From assembly GCA_035543875.1 (NCBI GenBank), contig DATKIY010000088.1:1-33261 (forward strand): a stretch of DNA of 33,261 nucleotides, in the 5' to 3' direction. The notes under the pieces are model-generated. The model was not told where the DNA came from and did no database searches. It was given only the letters and a program-made list of their open reading frames with translations. A program made the position numbers and the translations under genes. This stretch comes from DATKIY01 sp035543875. Its GTDB lineage: Bacteria > Actinomycetota > Actinomycetes > JAHEKZ01. Shown piece by piece: positions 7,604-15,501 of this stretch. Numbering within the stretch: the first letter of the stretch is position 1; every line of letters starts with the position of its first letter.

Positions 7604-9040
7604 TTAGTGGCTGACGTGGATGGGCGGGACGCGGCCCCGCCACGGCATAGTTTGCTCAAGCTGCGCCGCCAGCCGTAGGAGCAGGCTCTCGGCCCCGAAC
7701 GCGCCAACGAGTTGCATGCCGATGGGTAAGCCATCTTTGCTCATGTGCAGCGGCAGACTGATTGCTGGTTGGCCTGTGGCGTTGAACGCCGGCAAGAACG
7801 ATTCGAGCGGCGACCAGGTGTTGAAGATGTCTGCCAGCGGGACGTCGGCTGTCGGATCGTAGACGCCCAACTTCGCCGGTAACCGTCCCAACGTCGGCGT
7901 CAACAAAACGTCATGTTGGCTGAAGAACCAACCCATGTTGCGAGCGACAACGTTTGCCTGGTCGAACGCATTCATCAACTGTGCGGCTGTAACCGTGCGT
8001 CCGTAGTTGAGAGCAGCTAGCGTCGGCCCTTCAAGTGTGTCTACGTTCGGCTCGCGTCCTACTGCGGCCGAGAACGCGTCAATCGTGTGGGCGTTGTCAG
8101 CGGCCCATACATCCGTGGTCGCCTGCAGGAAAGGCTCCCATTCGAAAGTTGGTGCTGCCGCTTCCACGTGGTGGCCCAAGTCGGCCAGTGCTCGAGCGGT
8201 TGCCTCGGTGGCATGGGCGATCTCGGCGTCGGCTCCCTGGCCAGACCACGGAGTGCTGCAGAAAGCGATCCGCAGCGCACTTACAGGAGCGCCCACCTCT
8301 TCGGCAAACGGTCGATCCGGACGCTGGATCACAAACGGGTCGCCGCTGCCTGGATCGGACAGTGCGTCCAACAACAATGCCGTGTCGCGCACGCTGCGCG
8401 TCACCATGAAATGCACGGCCCAGCCGAGCAGCGCCTCCGCAATATCCGGCCCCCACGTCACGCGGCCTCGCGAGGGCTTAAGCCCGACAACGCCACACGA
8501 TGAGGCGGGAATGCGAATGGAGCCACCACCATCGCTGGCCGAGGCGACCGGAACGATCCCAGCACCGACCACAGACGCAGCGCCGCCGCTTGAACCGCCA
8601 GCCATGTGGTTTTGGCTCCACGGCGAACAGGTGCGGCCCGCCGCCAACGTCTCGGTGGTGCCCATGATCCCGAACTCGGAGGACGCCGTCCGGCCGAGAT
8701 TGATCAGCCCGGAGCGCCTAATCCGCATCGAGAACTCGGAGTCGGCTGGCACCACCCAACCTTTGGCCAGTCGGCTGCCGTTCTCGCAAACGACACCAGC
8801 CTCTCCGTGGTAGAGGTCCTTGACCATGGTCGGAACACCGCCGAACGGGCCTGCTGGCACCGAGTCGTCGAGTGCTGCTGCACGATCTGCGAAAGCCTCA
8901 ACGACGGCACCGAGCGTGCCGTTGAGCTTTTCGACGCCAGCCATCGCACAGGCGGCTAGGTCGCGGGGATGGACCTGCTTGTCGGCTACCAGCTCGGCCA
9001 GGCCGGTGGCGTCGTAGCTGGCGTACTCAGTGAGCTCCAC
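7604..9040 (-). CDS. Amidase of the amidase-signature family
   Basis: Serine amidohydrolase that cleaves a carboxamide or an N-acyl bond; the substrate cannot be read from sequence. The 478-residue protein has the amidase-signature Ser-cisSer-Lys triad: Lys74 (TMVKDLYH), cis-Ser150 in GGSSGGAAS (148-156), and nucleophile Ser174 in SDGGGSIRIPAS. It resembles stand-alone bacterial amidases more than GatA: the C-terminus ends in ISLPLHMSKDGLPIGMQLVG, and no gatB or gatC is nearby. The GTG start at 9040 has no Shine-Dalgarno but sits 6 nt behind a TAGCAT box, so the mRNA may be leaderless. It is transcribed towards clpB (24-bp gap between stops, no clear terminator) and away from the Ntn hydrolase gene. 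Possible roles are nitrogen scavenging or detoxification. Confidence 0.88.
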   Translation of the reverse strand: MELTEYASYDATGLAELVADKQVHPRDLAACAMAGVEKLNGTLGAVVEAFADRAAALDDSVPAGPFGGVPTMVKDLYHGEAGVVCENGSRLAKGWVVPADSEFSMRIRRSGLINLGRTASSEFGIMGTTETLAAGRTCSPWSQNHMAGGSSGGAASVVGAGIVPVASASDGGGSIRIPASSCGVVGLKPSRGRVTWGPDIAEALLGWAVHFMVTRSVRDTALLLDALSDPGSGDPFVIQRPDRPFAEEVGAPVSALRIAFCSTPWSGQGADAEIAHATEATARALADLGHHVEAAAPTFEWEPFLQATTDVWAADNAHTIDAFSAAVGREPNVDTLEGPTLAALNYGRTVTAAQLMNAFDQANVVARNMGWFFSQHDVLLTPTLGRLPAKLGVYDPTADVPLADIFNTWSPLESFLPAFNATGQPAISLPLHMSKDGLPIGMQLVGAFGAESLLLRLAAQLEQTMPWRGRVPPIHVSH

Positions 9041-9046
9041 GGCGGG

Positions 9047-9052
9047 ATGCTA
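9047..9052 (-). promoter_or_regulatory. -10 box (TAGCAT) of a probable leaderless amidase promoter
   Basis: On the minus strand TAGCAT is followed by 6 nt and the GTG at 9040. Transcription would then begin at or next to the start codon. The divergent gap 9041-9233 (193 bp) otherwise shows no strong hairpin or operator; it must also hold the promoter of the plus-strand gene at 9234, which I could not locate. Confidence 0.5.
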
Positions 9053-9233
9053 ACCCGCTGGCCAGGGTGAGAGCTGCCGCGCCGCACCGACGCTGTGGGA
9101 GTGGGATATCGCACATCGGCGACGCGCGCCTCAAGACTGGTGGGTTCAGTGCCGAGACGGAGGCTAATCCCGCATACTCATTGCGACGCCGGTCGGCTTG
9201 GCCAGCGTCGGATACTTCGCAAGGTGGTCGTTC

Positions 9234-10313
9234 ATGGTTCCGATGCATGTGCAGCCCGAGGTGGTCGAACTCGACTCAACCTTTCGGGCGATCGACGGCG
9301 GAAACGCCATTGATCAGCGTATGCCAGAGTTGTTCGCCCACGGGTGGCCCGCATACCGCGGGTGGTACCTACGCGAAGGTGAAGCGGCCCGCGCGTCATA
9401 TGCGGTCGGTGCGTACAAGCTGCGGCAACACATGCCTGAACTCGTGCCTGCCTACGAACGGCTGGTTGAAGGCGTCGGAGGCGGAGATCTTGAGGCTCGG
9501 TTCCTGAGTCATTGGTGCCCGCCGCCGCTGTTTGCCGCTTGCTCCATGGTCACCTGGACTCGCGACGCGAACACCCTGATCCGCAACTACGACTACCCAC
9601 CGTTGCTGTGCGACACCACTCTGGTTGCGTCGAGCTGGAACGGCACTCGCGTGCTTGCGATGAGCGACTGCGTATGGGGCGCACTGGACGGCGTCAATGA
9701 GCATGGACTTTCGGTCGCCATTGCCTTCGGTGGGCGACCCATCGTTGGTGAAGGTTTTGGTATCGGTCTAGTGGTGCGCTACCTGCTGGAGTTCGGACGA
9801 AATGTTCCGGAAGCGCTCGAGATGCTTCGTCGGGTCCCCGTGCAGTTGTCCTACAACGTGGCTCTGGTCGACTCGTCAGGCCACAGTGCCATTGCCTACG
9901 TAGCCCCTGACCGCGACCTCGTGGTTAGCGGCTCTGCGGTTGCGGCGAATAGGCAAGGCGTCACTGAATGGCCAGAACATGCCGCGTTCTGTGCCACTGT
10001 TGCCCGCGAAGAGGCCATGACCGAAGCGATCAACGAGCCGACGGCGTCGGCGCAGTCACTGCTAGAGCGTTTCTTGCTTCCGCCGATCTACCGCTCCACC
10101 GCTGCTAGTACCTGGGGCACGGTCTACACCGCCGCCTATGACTGCGATGCGCTGACAGTTGACCTTGCCTGGCCAGACGACAGGTGGACCATCTCCATGA
10201 ACAACTTTGCCGAGGACTCGCGGGCCAGGCGCAGCTTGGTCGCCATTCCACCGGCCACCTACGAACCTGCCACTCTCACGCCACCGGTGAACTCGCCAGT
10301 CCTTATTGTTTGA
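9234..10313 (+). CDS. C45/AAT-like Ntn hydrolase (acyl-CoA:6-APA acyltransferase family protein)
   Basis: Likely an autoproteolytic N-terminal-nucleophile enzyme that hydrolyses or transfers an acyl group on an amide; substrate unknown. With the ATG at 9234 the protein has 359 residues. The probable cleavage site and nucleophile is Ala102-Cys103 in FAACSMVTWT, followed by the characteristic LIRNYDY (RN-[FYL]-D) strand; another family-like segment is GVNEHGLSVAIAFGG. Released fragments would be ~11 kDa and ~28 kDa. I chose ATG 9234 because AAGG (9221-9224) precedes it by 9 nt; a TTG at 9198 in the same frame has no ribosome binding site. Isopenicillin-N acyltransferase itself is fungal; bacterial relatives are mostly uncharacterised linear-amide hydrolases. 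It lies 151-274 bp upstream of an ATP-grasp ligase, a possible partner. There is no signal peptide, so it is probably cytosolic. Confidence 0.72.
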   Translation: MVPMHVQPEVVELDSTFRAIDGGNAIDQRMPELFAHGWPAYRGWYLREGEAARASYAVGAYKLRQHMPELVPAYERLVEGVGGGDLEARFLSHWCPPPLFAACSMVTWTRDANTLIRNYDYPPLLCDTTLVASSWNGTRVLAMSDCVWGALDGVNEHGLSVAIAFGGRPIVGEGFGIGLVVRYLLEFGRNVPEALEMLRRVPVQLSYNVALVDSSGHSAIAYVAPDRDLVVSGSAVAANRQGVTEWPEHAAFCATVAREEAMTEAINEPTASAQSLLERFLLPPIYRSTAASTWGTVYTAAYDCDALTVDLAWPDDRWTISMNNFAEDSRARRSLVAIPPATYEPATLTPPVNSPVLIV

Positions 10314-10449
10314 GGTGTCTAAATTGACTAAAACTTCTTTAGAACCGTCTAGAAATCGTTGAGTAGGCGCCGACAACCGGGCGATACGCCCTGATTTGTC
10401 TGGCCAGATCACGATCGGTCGTTCTCTCCCGTAAGACCTCGAAGAAGGT

Positions 10450-10455
10450 TATTGT
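10450..10455 (+). promoter_or_regulatory. Candidate -10 box (TATTGT) for the ATP-grasp gene
   Basis: TATTGT ends 9 nt before the ATG at 10465, which would leave a leader of about 2-3 nt for the long form. The gap 10314-10464 also has a TTGACT at 10324-10329 without a convincing -10, and a small 5-bp hairpin GGGCG-ATA-CGCCC at 10379-10391. No clear terminator follows the upstream gene. Confidence 0.3.
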
Positions 10456-10464
10456 CCTGCCACG

Positions 10465-12045
10465 ATGGGCAAAGGCGCCAAAACCAAAAAGGCAAAGCGC
10501 AAGAAGGACAAGCGCAAGCGCCACGAAAAACGACGCCCCGAGTCCAAAGCGTCAAAGGTCAAGCGACGTCCGATGAAGGAGCCGGTCATGAACAATGACC
10601 TCTCTGACCGACCAGTGCTCAGAAGCCTGTCGGACATCTATCGATACTTTCGCGAGAACACTTCGCCGATCTACTTCATTTCGCCGACTCCCTACAACCT
10701 GTTGGGAATCGATGAGTGGGTTGGAGGTTTTCACTTCGTCACGTACTTTGACAGTTTCAATGGCGCGCATGCCCGCTCGTTCTCGCCCACTCACGCTGGC
10801 CCGCGCGACTTTGAGTCGTTTGAGTCGGTTAACTCGTACCTGCTGGGCAACAAGCAGGTAATCGACCACATCAAGGCGACCGGACCTGGCCAGGCACTCT
10901 TCGTCATGTTCGACGAAGAAACTGAGCAGCTAACGCATCAGCTGGGCTTGGATATCGCGCTTCCGCCGAGAGAGCTTCGCGAACGCATCGACTCGAAGAT
11001 TGTGACCACGCAGCTCGGCAACGATGCGGGTGTTCCCAGCGTTCCGAATGTCTTAGGCCGCGCGAAGAACTACAAGGAACTCAAGCGGCTCGCGAGGGCG
11101 GCAGACCTGGGTGAGGACCTCGTGGTGCAGACGCCGTATGGCGACTCTGGGCGGACCACCTTCTTCATCGCTAGCAAGGAGGACTTCCTCGAGTACGCAG
11201 ACGTCTTAGCCGAGGAAGAGCTAAAGGTGATGCGCCGGATCAACCACTTCCCTGGCACAGTCGAGGCTGTAGCCACGCGCCACGGAACTTTGGTCGGACC
11301 GATCCAAACCGACATCACCGGGTTCAGCGAGCTGACTCCCTACCGTGGTGGCTGGTGCGGGAATGACGTGTACCCGGGCGTCTTCGATGAGCAAGCTCGC
11401 AAGCGAATTCGCGAGATGGCTCGACGGCTGGGTGACCGGTTGTACAAGGAGGGCTATCGCGGCGTCTTCTGCCTCGACTTCCTGCTGGACGACGACGACG
11501 GCAGTGTTTACCTGGGCGAGATCAACCCGCGAGTGTCCGGGGCGTCGCCACTAACCAATCTCATCACCGCGCGGTATGGCGGCATCCCGCTGTTCTTGTT
11601 CCACCTACTCGAGTTTGCCGACGTTGACTGGGAGATCGACCTCGACGAGGTCCAACTACGTTGGCAGGACTTCGACCGTTGGACGCAACTGGTGCTGAAG
11701 CAGGTTTCGGACGACGTACAACTGATCACCAAGGCACCCGCCAGCGGGCTGTGGCGGATGAACCAAGATGGAACAATCCGGTTCCTGCGTGCAGAGACCG
11801 ACTGGCACAACGTCGGTGGCGAGGACGAGGCGTTCTACTTGCAGGTTTACGGTGCAGGTGAGTACCGATACCCCGGGGCCGACCTGGGAATTCTCGTGAC
11901 GCGAGACCGCATGCAAACCGACAGTCGGCGGTTGCTGGATCGTGGAGTGAAGTGGGCCAGGGCGATCGGTGAAGAGTTCGAAGGGATCCCGCCCGAGGGT
12001 CGCGTGGTGACGCCAGAGGAACTGCTGTTCGCAAAGTGGTTCTAG
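10465..12045 (+). CDS. ATP-grasp ligase (biotin-carboxylase-like) with a Lys/Arg-rich N-terminal extension
   Basis: Predicted ATP-dependent carboxylate-amine (or carboxylate-thiol) ligase working through an acyl phosphate; product unknown. The 526-residue reading starts with ~41 residues that are largely Lys/Arg (KTKKAKRKKDKRKRHEKRR), then a pre-ATP-grasp domain, the ATP-grasp fold with the flexible Gly/Ser loop TPYGDSGRTTFF (~225-236), and the Mg/ATP residues in GVFCLDFLLDDDDG ... YLGEINPRVSGASPLTN. It lacks the biotin carboxyl carrier part and the usual carboxylase motifs, so it is not an acyl-CoA carboxylase subunit. Two starts compete: ATG 10465, with a TATTGT box 9 nt before it, and ATG 10588 (485 residues), with a good AAGGAG (10576-10581) 6 nt before it, which would drop the basic tail. 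The stop lies 7 bp from the convergent PAP2 gene. Confidence 0.75.
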   Translation: MGKGAKTKKAKRKKDKRKRHEKRRPESKASKVKRRPMKEPVMNNDLSDRPVLRSLSDIYRYFRENTSPIYFISPTPYNLLGIDEWVGGFHFVTYFDSFNGAHARSFSPTHAGPRDFESFESVNSYLLGNKQVIDHIKATGPGQALFVMFDEETEQLTHQLGLDIALPPRELRERIDSKIVTTQLGNDAGVPSVPNVLGRAKNYKELKRLARAADLGEDLVVQTPYGDSGRTTFFIASKEDFLEYADVLAEEELKVMRRINHFPGTVEAVATRHGTLVGPIQTDITGFSELTPYRGGWCGNDVYPGVFDEQARKRIREMARRLGDRLYKEGYRGVFCLDFLLDDDDGSVYLGEINPRVSGASPLTNLITARYGGIPLFLFHLLEFADVDWEIDLDEVQLRWQDFDRWTQLVLKQVSDDVQLITKAPASGLWRMNQDGTIRFLRAETDWHNVGGEDEAFYLQVYGAGEYRYPGADLGILVTRDRMQTDSRRLLDRGVKWARAIGEEFEGIPPEGRVVTPEELLFAKWF

Positions 12046-12052
12046 CCGACTG

Positions 12053-12955
12053 CTAGCGCAACGTGTCTTCATGTAGGCCGCGTTCGATGTCGCGAACTCC
12101 CGCCCCAAACGCGAACCGGCGTCCACCGAATGTGACCGAGCAAAGCGCGAACCATGACCAACCAAGGATTAGGCCGCCAACCACGTCGGTGAGCCAATGG
12201 ACTCCAAGTAGTGCCCGGCTACAAGCGACTGCGACCGCGATTGCAACGCCGATCCCCATAAAGAGCGCTTGGCCGCGGCGGTGAACAAAAACACCCAGCA
12301 CGAGCGCGACCGCAAGGTAGGTCGCCGCGGCCGCGGTCGAGTGTCCTGAGGGAAATGAGGAGCCACTAAAGCTAGCTAGTGGATCCAGATCGGGGCGGGC
12401 TCGCGCAACGGTTAACTTGATGACGTTGGCCAGCACCCACTGTCCGACGACTACGACAAGCAAGAAGGCGGGGATACCAAGCCGTCTTGTCCGTGCGTAC
12501 GCGTATATCGCAGTTGCCACGGACACCAAAAGGACCGTCAGAGTGTCCCCGAGGTGAGTGATCGCTTCGATGAAGTTTGTGCTTGTTGCAGACGCGTGGC
12601 GAGCGGCCCAACTTTCGACCGAATTGTCCCAGCGTTCAAGGCCGATGTGGCGTTCGATCATAAGAATGAGAACGCTGATCAGGACGACTGCGACGGCGAG
12701 GATAACCGCGGCAACCGGCAGAACCACGACGGATTCCTTGGCTGGGTCATGCGCCCCCTCCGATGAGACATTCGGAGACTGCCCTTGAGTGCTTGGGGAT
12801 GGCTGATGTGGGACTTGCGGTGCTCCGGTGTCCGCTCGGTGACGCACCAGCAAGAACGACGTGGTTGCTGCTCCTGTGGAGGCGGCGATCAGTCCGAGGA
12901 CGAGGATGGGCAGCACAGCCCTATGTTTACCCAGACCTCGCCGGGGGTAAACCAA
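12053..12955 (-). CDS. PAP2-family membrane phosphatase with extra N-terminal helix
   Basis: Integral membrane acid phosphatase of the PAP2 type, acting on lipid phosphates such as phosphatidate, phosphatidylglycerophosphate or undecaprenyl diphosphate. The three motifs are present: KLTVARARP, FPSGHSTAAA (PSGH) and SRALLGVHWLTD. Membrane segments: one near 13-38, then a Pro/Ser/Gln-rich linker (~40-72), then five more around the catalytic motifs. The extra first helix plus linker is unusual for the family, where five to six helices without a linker are normal. The 300-residue reading begins at TTG 12955; no Shine-Dalgarno is visible and a GTG at 12916 (13 codons in) would keep the first helix. 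It starts only 4 bp from the divergent PAP2 gene, so their promoters must lie inside each other's coding sequence. Start uncertain, family certain. Confidence 0.82.
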   Translation of the reverse strand: MVYPRRGLGKHRAVLPILVLGLIAASTGAATTSFLLVRHRADTGAPQVPHQPSPSTQGQSPNVSSEGAHDPAKESVVVLPVAAVILAVAVVLISVLILMIERHIGLERWDNSVESWAARHASATSTNFIEAITHLGDTLTVLLVSVATAIYAYARTRRLGIPAFLLVVVVGQWVLANVIKLTVARARPDLDPLASFSGSSFPSGHSTAAAATYLAVALVLGVFVHRRGQALFMGIGVAIAVAVACSRALLGVHWLTDVVGGLILGWSWFALCSVTFGGRRFAFGAGVRDIERGLHEDTLR

Positions 12956-12959
12956 CGGA

Positions 12960-13712
12960 ATGCCGCCAAATACGGAGTCTGCCCTGTCTGTTCACGATGA
13001 GAGCGGCACTAGTTCCCGTCGCGAGGCGAAACCAGCGTATTCGCGCGCTTGGAGGTCCTACTCGGCCATTGCCGTGGGGGGCTGGCTCCTGCTGCTGGCG
13101 ATTGTGATTCCGCTGGGTCTGCTCATCACGGGGCCGCTTGCCGACAGCTGGCTGACGCGCGCCGACGAGCGATTGCCTGAGCGTTGGGAAAATGCCCGAA
13201 CGGCGACTCTGAACTCGTGGACCGTCTGGGCGTCGGGAATGGGCGAGACCGTGACCGTCGTTTCCATCGCATCGATCGTGGGCATCGCACTCTTGATGAT
13301 GCGGCGATGGGGCGCCGCGCTTCTTTTGGCAACTGCGATGGTGCTAGAGGTAACCGCGTTTGTTGTGACAACGCTTTTCGTCGAACGCGATAGACCAGAT
13401 GTCCATCAGCTCGATGTGTCCCCACCTACTTCTTCATATCCCTCCGGTCACACGGCCGCGTCCTTCGCCTTGTACGCCACTCTCGCGTTATTGGTCACGC
13501 TGCACACTCGTTCGATCGTTGCCAGGGTATGCGCATGGACTTTGGCGGTGGCGGCAGCGCTGACTGTTGGCGCGGCTCGCATCTATCGAGGCATGCATCA
13601 CCCATCTGACGTATTGGCTGGACTGCTGGTCGGGGCCGCATGCGTGACCATCGCCTTCCTCGCGGTTCGAGCTTGGGACCGCGTTGAACTCCTCCGAGAG
13701 GTGAGCGAGTGA
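12960..13712 (+). CDS. PAP2-family membrane phosphatase, first gene of a three-gene lipid operon
   Basis: Second PAP2-type lipid phosphatase. The 250-residue protein has a short cytosolic N-terminus (~1-38), a first helix (39-62), and the catalytic motifs ERDRPDVHQ (a variant of KxxxxxxRP), YPSGHTAASF and ARIYRGMHHPSDV between further helices (about five to six in all). The loop after helix 1 contains DSWLTRADERLPERW, typical of PAP2 proteins. ATG 12960 has a G-run (GGGGG) about 9-13 nt upstream, which is a weak binding site; a TATGTT box at 12922-12927 could be the -10. The stop overlaps the lipid-kinase start (GTGA), so the two enzymes should be made together. Kinase and phosphatase with the same lipid pool would form a cycle; undecaprenyl (di)phosphate is another possible substrate. 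Confidence 0.85.
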   Translation: MPPNTESALSVHDESGTSSRREAKPAYSRAWRSYSAIAVGGWLLLLAIVIPLGLLITGPLADSWLTRADERLPERWENARTATLNSWTVWASGMGETVTVVSIASIVGIALLMMRRWGAALLLATAMVLEVTAFVVTTLFVERDRPDVHQLDVSPPTSSYPSGHTAASFALYATLALLVTLHTRSIVARVCAWTLAVAAALTVGAARIYRGMHHPSDVLAGLLVGAACVTIAFLAVRAWDRVELLREVSE

Positions 13713-14596
13713 AGGTCGCGGTGGTGGCTCACAACAAAAAGACCTTCGGTGGTGGCTTGCCGGAGCTCCGACGCGCGCTGGCGGCGCTCGGGATTGTCGA
13801 TCCCTTGTGGTTTGAGGTCGACAAGAGCCGCAAGGCGCCTAAGCAGGTAGTTAAGGCGCTCAAGGCTGGTGCGGAGTTGGTCTTTGTCTGGGGCGGTGAC
13901 GGAACAGTGCAGCGATGCCTGGATGTCCTGGCCGGTACGGGAATCCCGCTGGCCGTGCTTCCAGCCGGAACGGCAAACTTGTTTGCATCGAATCTCGGGC
14001 TGCCGACCGACCTGCCGACGGCGGTCGAGGTTGGCCTCAACGGTCGACGCAGGCGGCTGGACGTGGGAAGAGTCAACGGCGAGCGTTTCGGAGTCATGAC
14101 TGGTGTTGGTGCAGACGCGCTGATGATTAAGCACGCAGATCGCGGACTGAAGGACAAGCTGGGGCGCAGCGCGTACGTCTTCACCGGGGCGAGAGCGCTG
14201 AGTGACGCTCAGTTCAAGGTGCGGGTAACTGTCGATCGAAAGTCCTTTTACAACGGGAAAGCTGGTTGTGTTCTCGTTGGCAACGTTAGGTCGCTTTTTG
14301 GCGGTATCGATGCGTTCGATGATGCCGAGCCTGACGATGGTCAACTCGACATTGGTGTCGTGACCGCGACCACACCCCTTGAGTGGAGCAGGCTGCTCAT
14401 GCGCGCGAGTATCGGACGAACCGGCCGCTCGAAATTCGTCAAAGCCAGTACTGGCACTCGAGTCGATGTTCAGCTGAAGTCGAAACTGCCCTACGAACTC
14501 GATGGTGGGGATCGGAGTGCAACCAAGACCCTGAAGGTGCGGATAGAGCCAAAGGCGCTGACGGTTTGCGTCCCGCGTGATCCCGACCCAGCATGA
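13709..14596 (+). CDS. Diacylglycerol kinase-like lipid kinase (DAGK/LCB5/YegS family)
   Basis: Soluble, membrane-associated lipid kinase that phosphorylates a lipid hydroxyl (diacylglycerol or a related lipid) with ATP. The 295-residue protein has the family hallmarks: the nucleotide-binding GGDGT at 62-66 (VFVWGGDGTVQRC), the LPAGTANLFA segment (85-93) that follows it, and the C-terminal beta-sandwich with a lipid pocket (around 110-290, including GVGADALMI and the DDGQLDIGVV segment). Length is normal for the DgkB/YegS group. GTG 13709 overlaps the PAP2 stop and its own stop overlaps the YihY-like start (ATGA). Diacylglycerol recycling is the most common role in Gram-positive bacteria; mannosyl or glycolipid intermediates are alternatives. 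Confidence 0.88.
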   Translation: MKVAVVAHNKKTFGGGLPELRRALAALGIVDPLWFEVDKSRKAPKQVVKALKAGAELVFVWGGDGTVQRCLDVLAGTGIPLAVLPAGTANLFASNLGLPTDLPTAVEVGLNGRRRRLDVGRVNGERFGVMTGVGADALMIKHADRGLKDKLGRSAYVFTGARALSDAQFKVRVTVDRKSFYNGKAGCVLVGNVRSLFGGIDAFDDAEPDDGQLDIGVVTATTPLEWSRLLMRASIGRTGRSKFVKASTGTRVDVQLKSKLPYELDGGDRSATKTLKVRIEPKALTVCVPRDPDPA

Positions 14597-15501
14597 GCCG
14601 CGCTGCGACCGTTCCCTCGACTTTCGAGCTCACTGGCGACCACGCGCGATCGACCCTGCGCGGCACCGGCAGAGTTCGACTGCTGCAGGACTCATTCATG
14701 CGGCTGCGTTTAGCTGACGGGTTTAGCCACGCACGTGCCTCTGCCTTTGCGTTGGTTCTCCTGCTGGTCGAAGGACTCATCGCCGTCGTTGGGCTGGCGG
14801 CAGCAACTGGGTCAAGCGGGTTCGGACGCCGAGTCTCGGACGTCATCGAGAGTGCCGCGCCTGGCCCGGCCGGCAAACTCTTGACAGGTGCGGTGCAGCA
14901 AGCGCAAGACACTGGTGGCCACCATCAGTACTGGCCTCTTGCGCTTGCTCTGCTTGCGACCGTTGTGACCGGAACCATGGCCATGGGGCAGTTCGAGCGT
15001 GCGTGCAACCGAATCTATGGCGTTGAGGTCGATCGGCCGAGTCTTCGTAAGTACTCGCGGGCGTTCGCACTAGCCGTTACCGCGGGAGTTGCCTTCGCCT
15101 TGGGGATCGGGCTCGTGGTGCTTGGGCGGCCCATCAACAACGCGATTGACGACACGTGGTTCAACCCGGTTTGGGATTCGCTTCGCTGGCCGGTTGGAGT
15201 GCTGCTTTTGATCGGGGCGACAACTTTGTTGCTGAAATGGAGTCCCAACAGGCGACAGCCTGGCTACTCGTGGCTCGCGTACGGCGCCGCTGCATCCGTT
15301 CTCATGATTGTTCTCGCATCACTCGCGTTGGCGGGGTTCTTTGGCGTCAGCCAAACATTCGGTGACACGTACGGCCCGCTTGCTGGAATGATCGCCCTTT
15401 TGCTGTGGTGCCTGGCGGTGTCGGTATCGGGGTTGTTCGGGGTCGCTGTCACCGCCCAACTCGAGGCGGTTCGAGCGGAAGCTCACGGTGCTGCGAGTTA
15501 G
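14593..15501 (+). CDS. YihY/BrkB-like integral membrane protein
   Basis: Multi-pass inner membrane protein of unknown biochemical function. The 302-residue protein has a soluble N-terminus (~1-45) and about six membrane segments (near 48-70, 118-136, 156-178, 201-219, 232-253 and 264-290). The layout and the segments MGQFERACNRIYGVE and YGPLAGMIALLLW fit the YihY/BrkB family (once called ribonuclease BN, a name since withdrawn); the usual PSFAASAFYYLLS-like first helix is degenerate here (HARASAFALVLLLVEG). ATG 14593 overlaps the kinase stop by 4 bp, and it ends the PAP2-kinase operon. Its stop TAG overlaps the stop of the convergent aminotransferase in TTAG (15498-15501). A lipid-related transport or scaffold role is suggested only by its neighbours. 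Confidence 0.75.
   Translation: MSRAATVPSTFELTGDHARSTLRGTGRVRLLQDSFMRLRLADGFSHARASAFALVLLLVEGLIAVVGLAAATGSSGFGRRVSDVIESAAPGPAGKLLTGAVQQAQDTGGHHQYWPLALALLATVVTGTMAMGQFERACNRIYGVEVDRPSLRKYSRAFALAVTAGVAFALGIGLVVLGRPINNAIDDTWFNPVWDSLRWPVGVLLLIGATTLLLKWSPNRRQPGYSWLAYGAAASVLMIVLASLALAGFFGVSQTFGDTYGPLAGMIALLLWCLAVSVSGLFGVAVTAQLEAVRAEAHGAAS

Noticed and set aside
8007..8813. 268-codon plus-strand open frame inside the amidase gene
   Set aside because: Its composition (Ala/Ser/Pro/Arg) is that of a reverse-complement shadow; the amidase on the other strand carries the full catalytic triad.
10321..10353. Classical promoter with TTGACT at 10324-10329
   Set aside because: The best TATAAT-like hexamer (TAGAAA) is 20 nt away and the next is poor; kept only as a remark.
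10379..10391. Terminator after the Ntn hydrolase gene
   Set aside because: GGGCG-ATA-CGCCC has only five pairs, no U-run, and is 66 nt after the stop; too weak to call.
13598..14344. 248-codon minus-strand open frame over the lipid kinase
   Set aside because: No recognisable domain, and the sense strand encodes a complete GGDGT lipid kinase.
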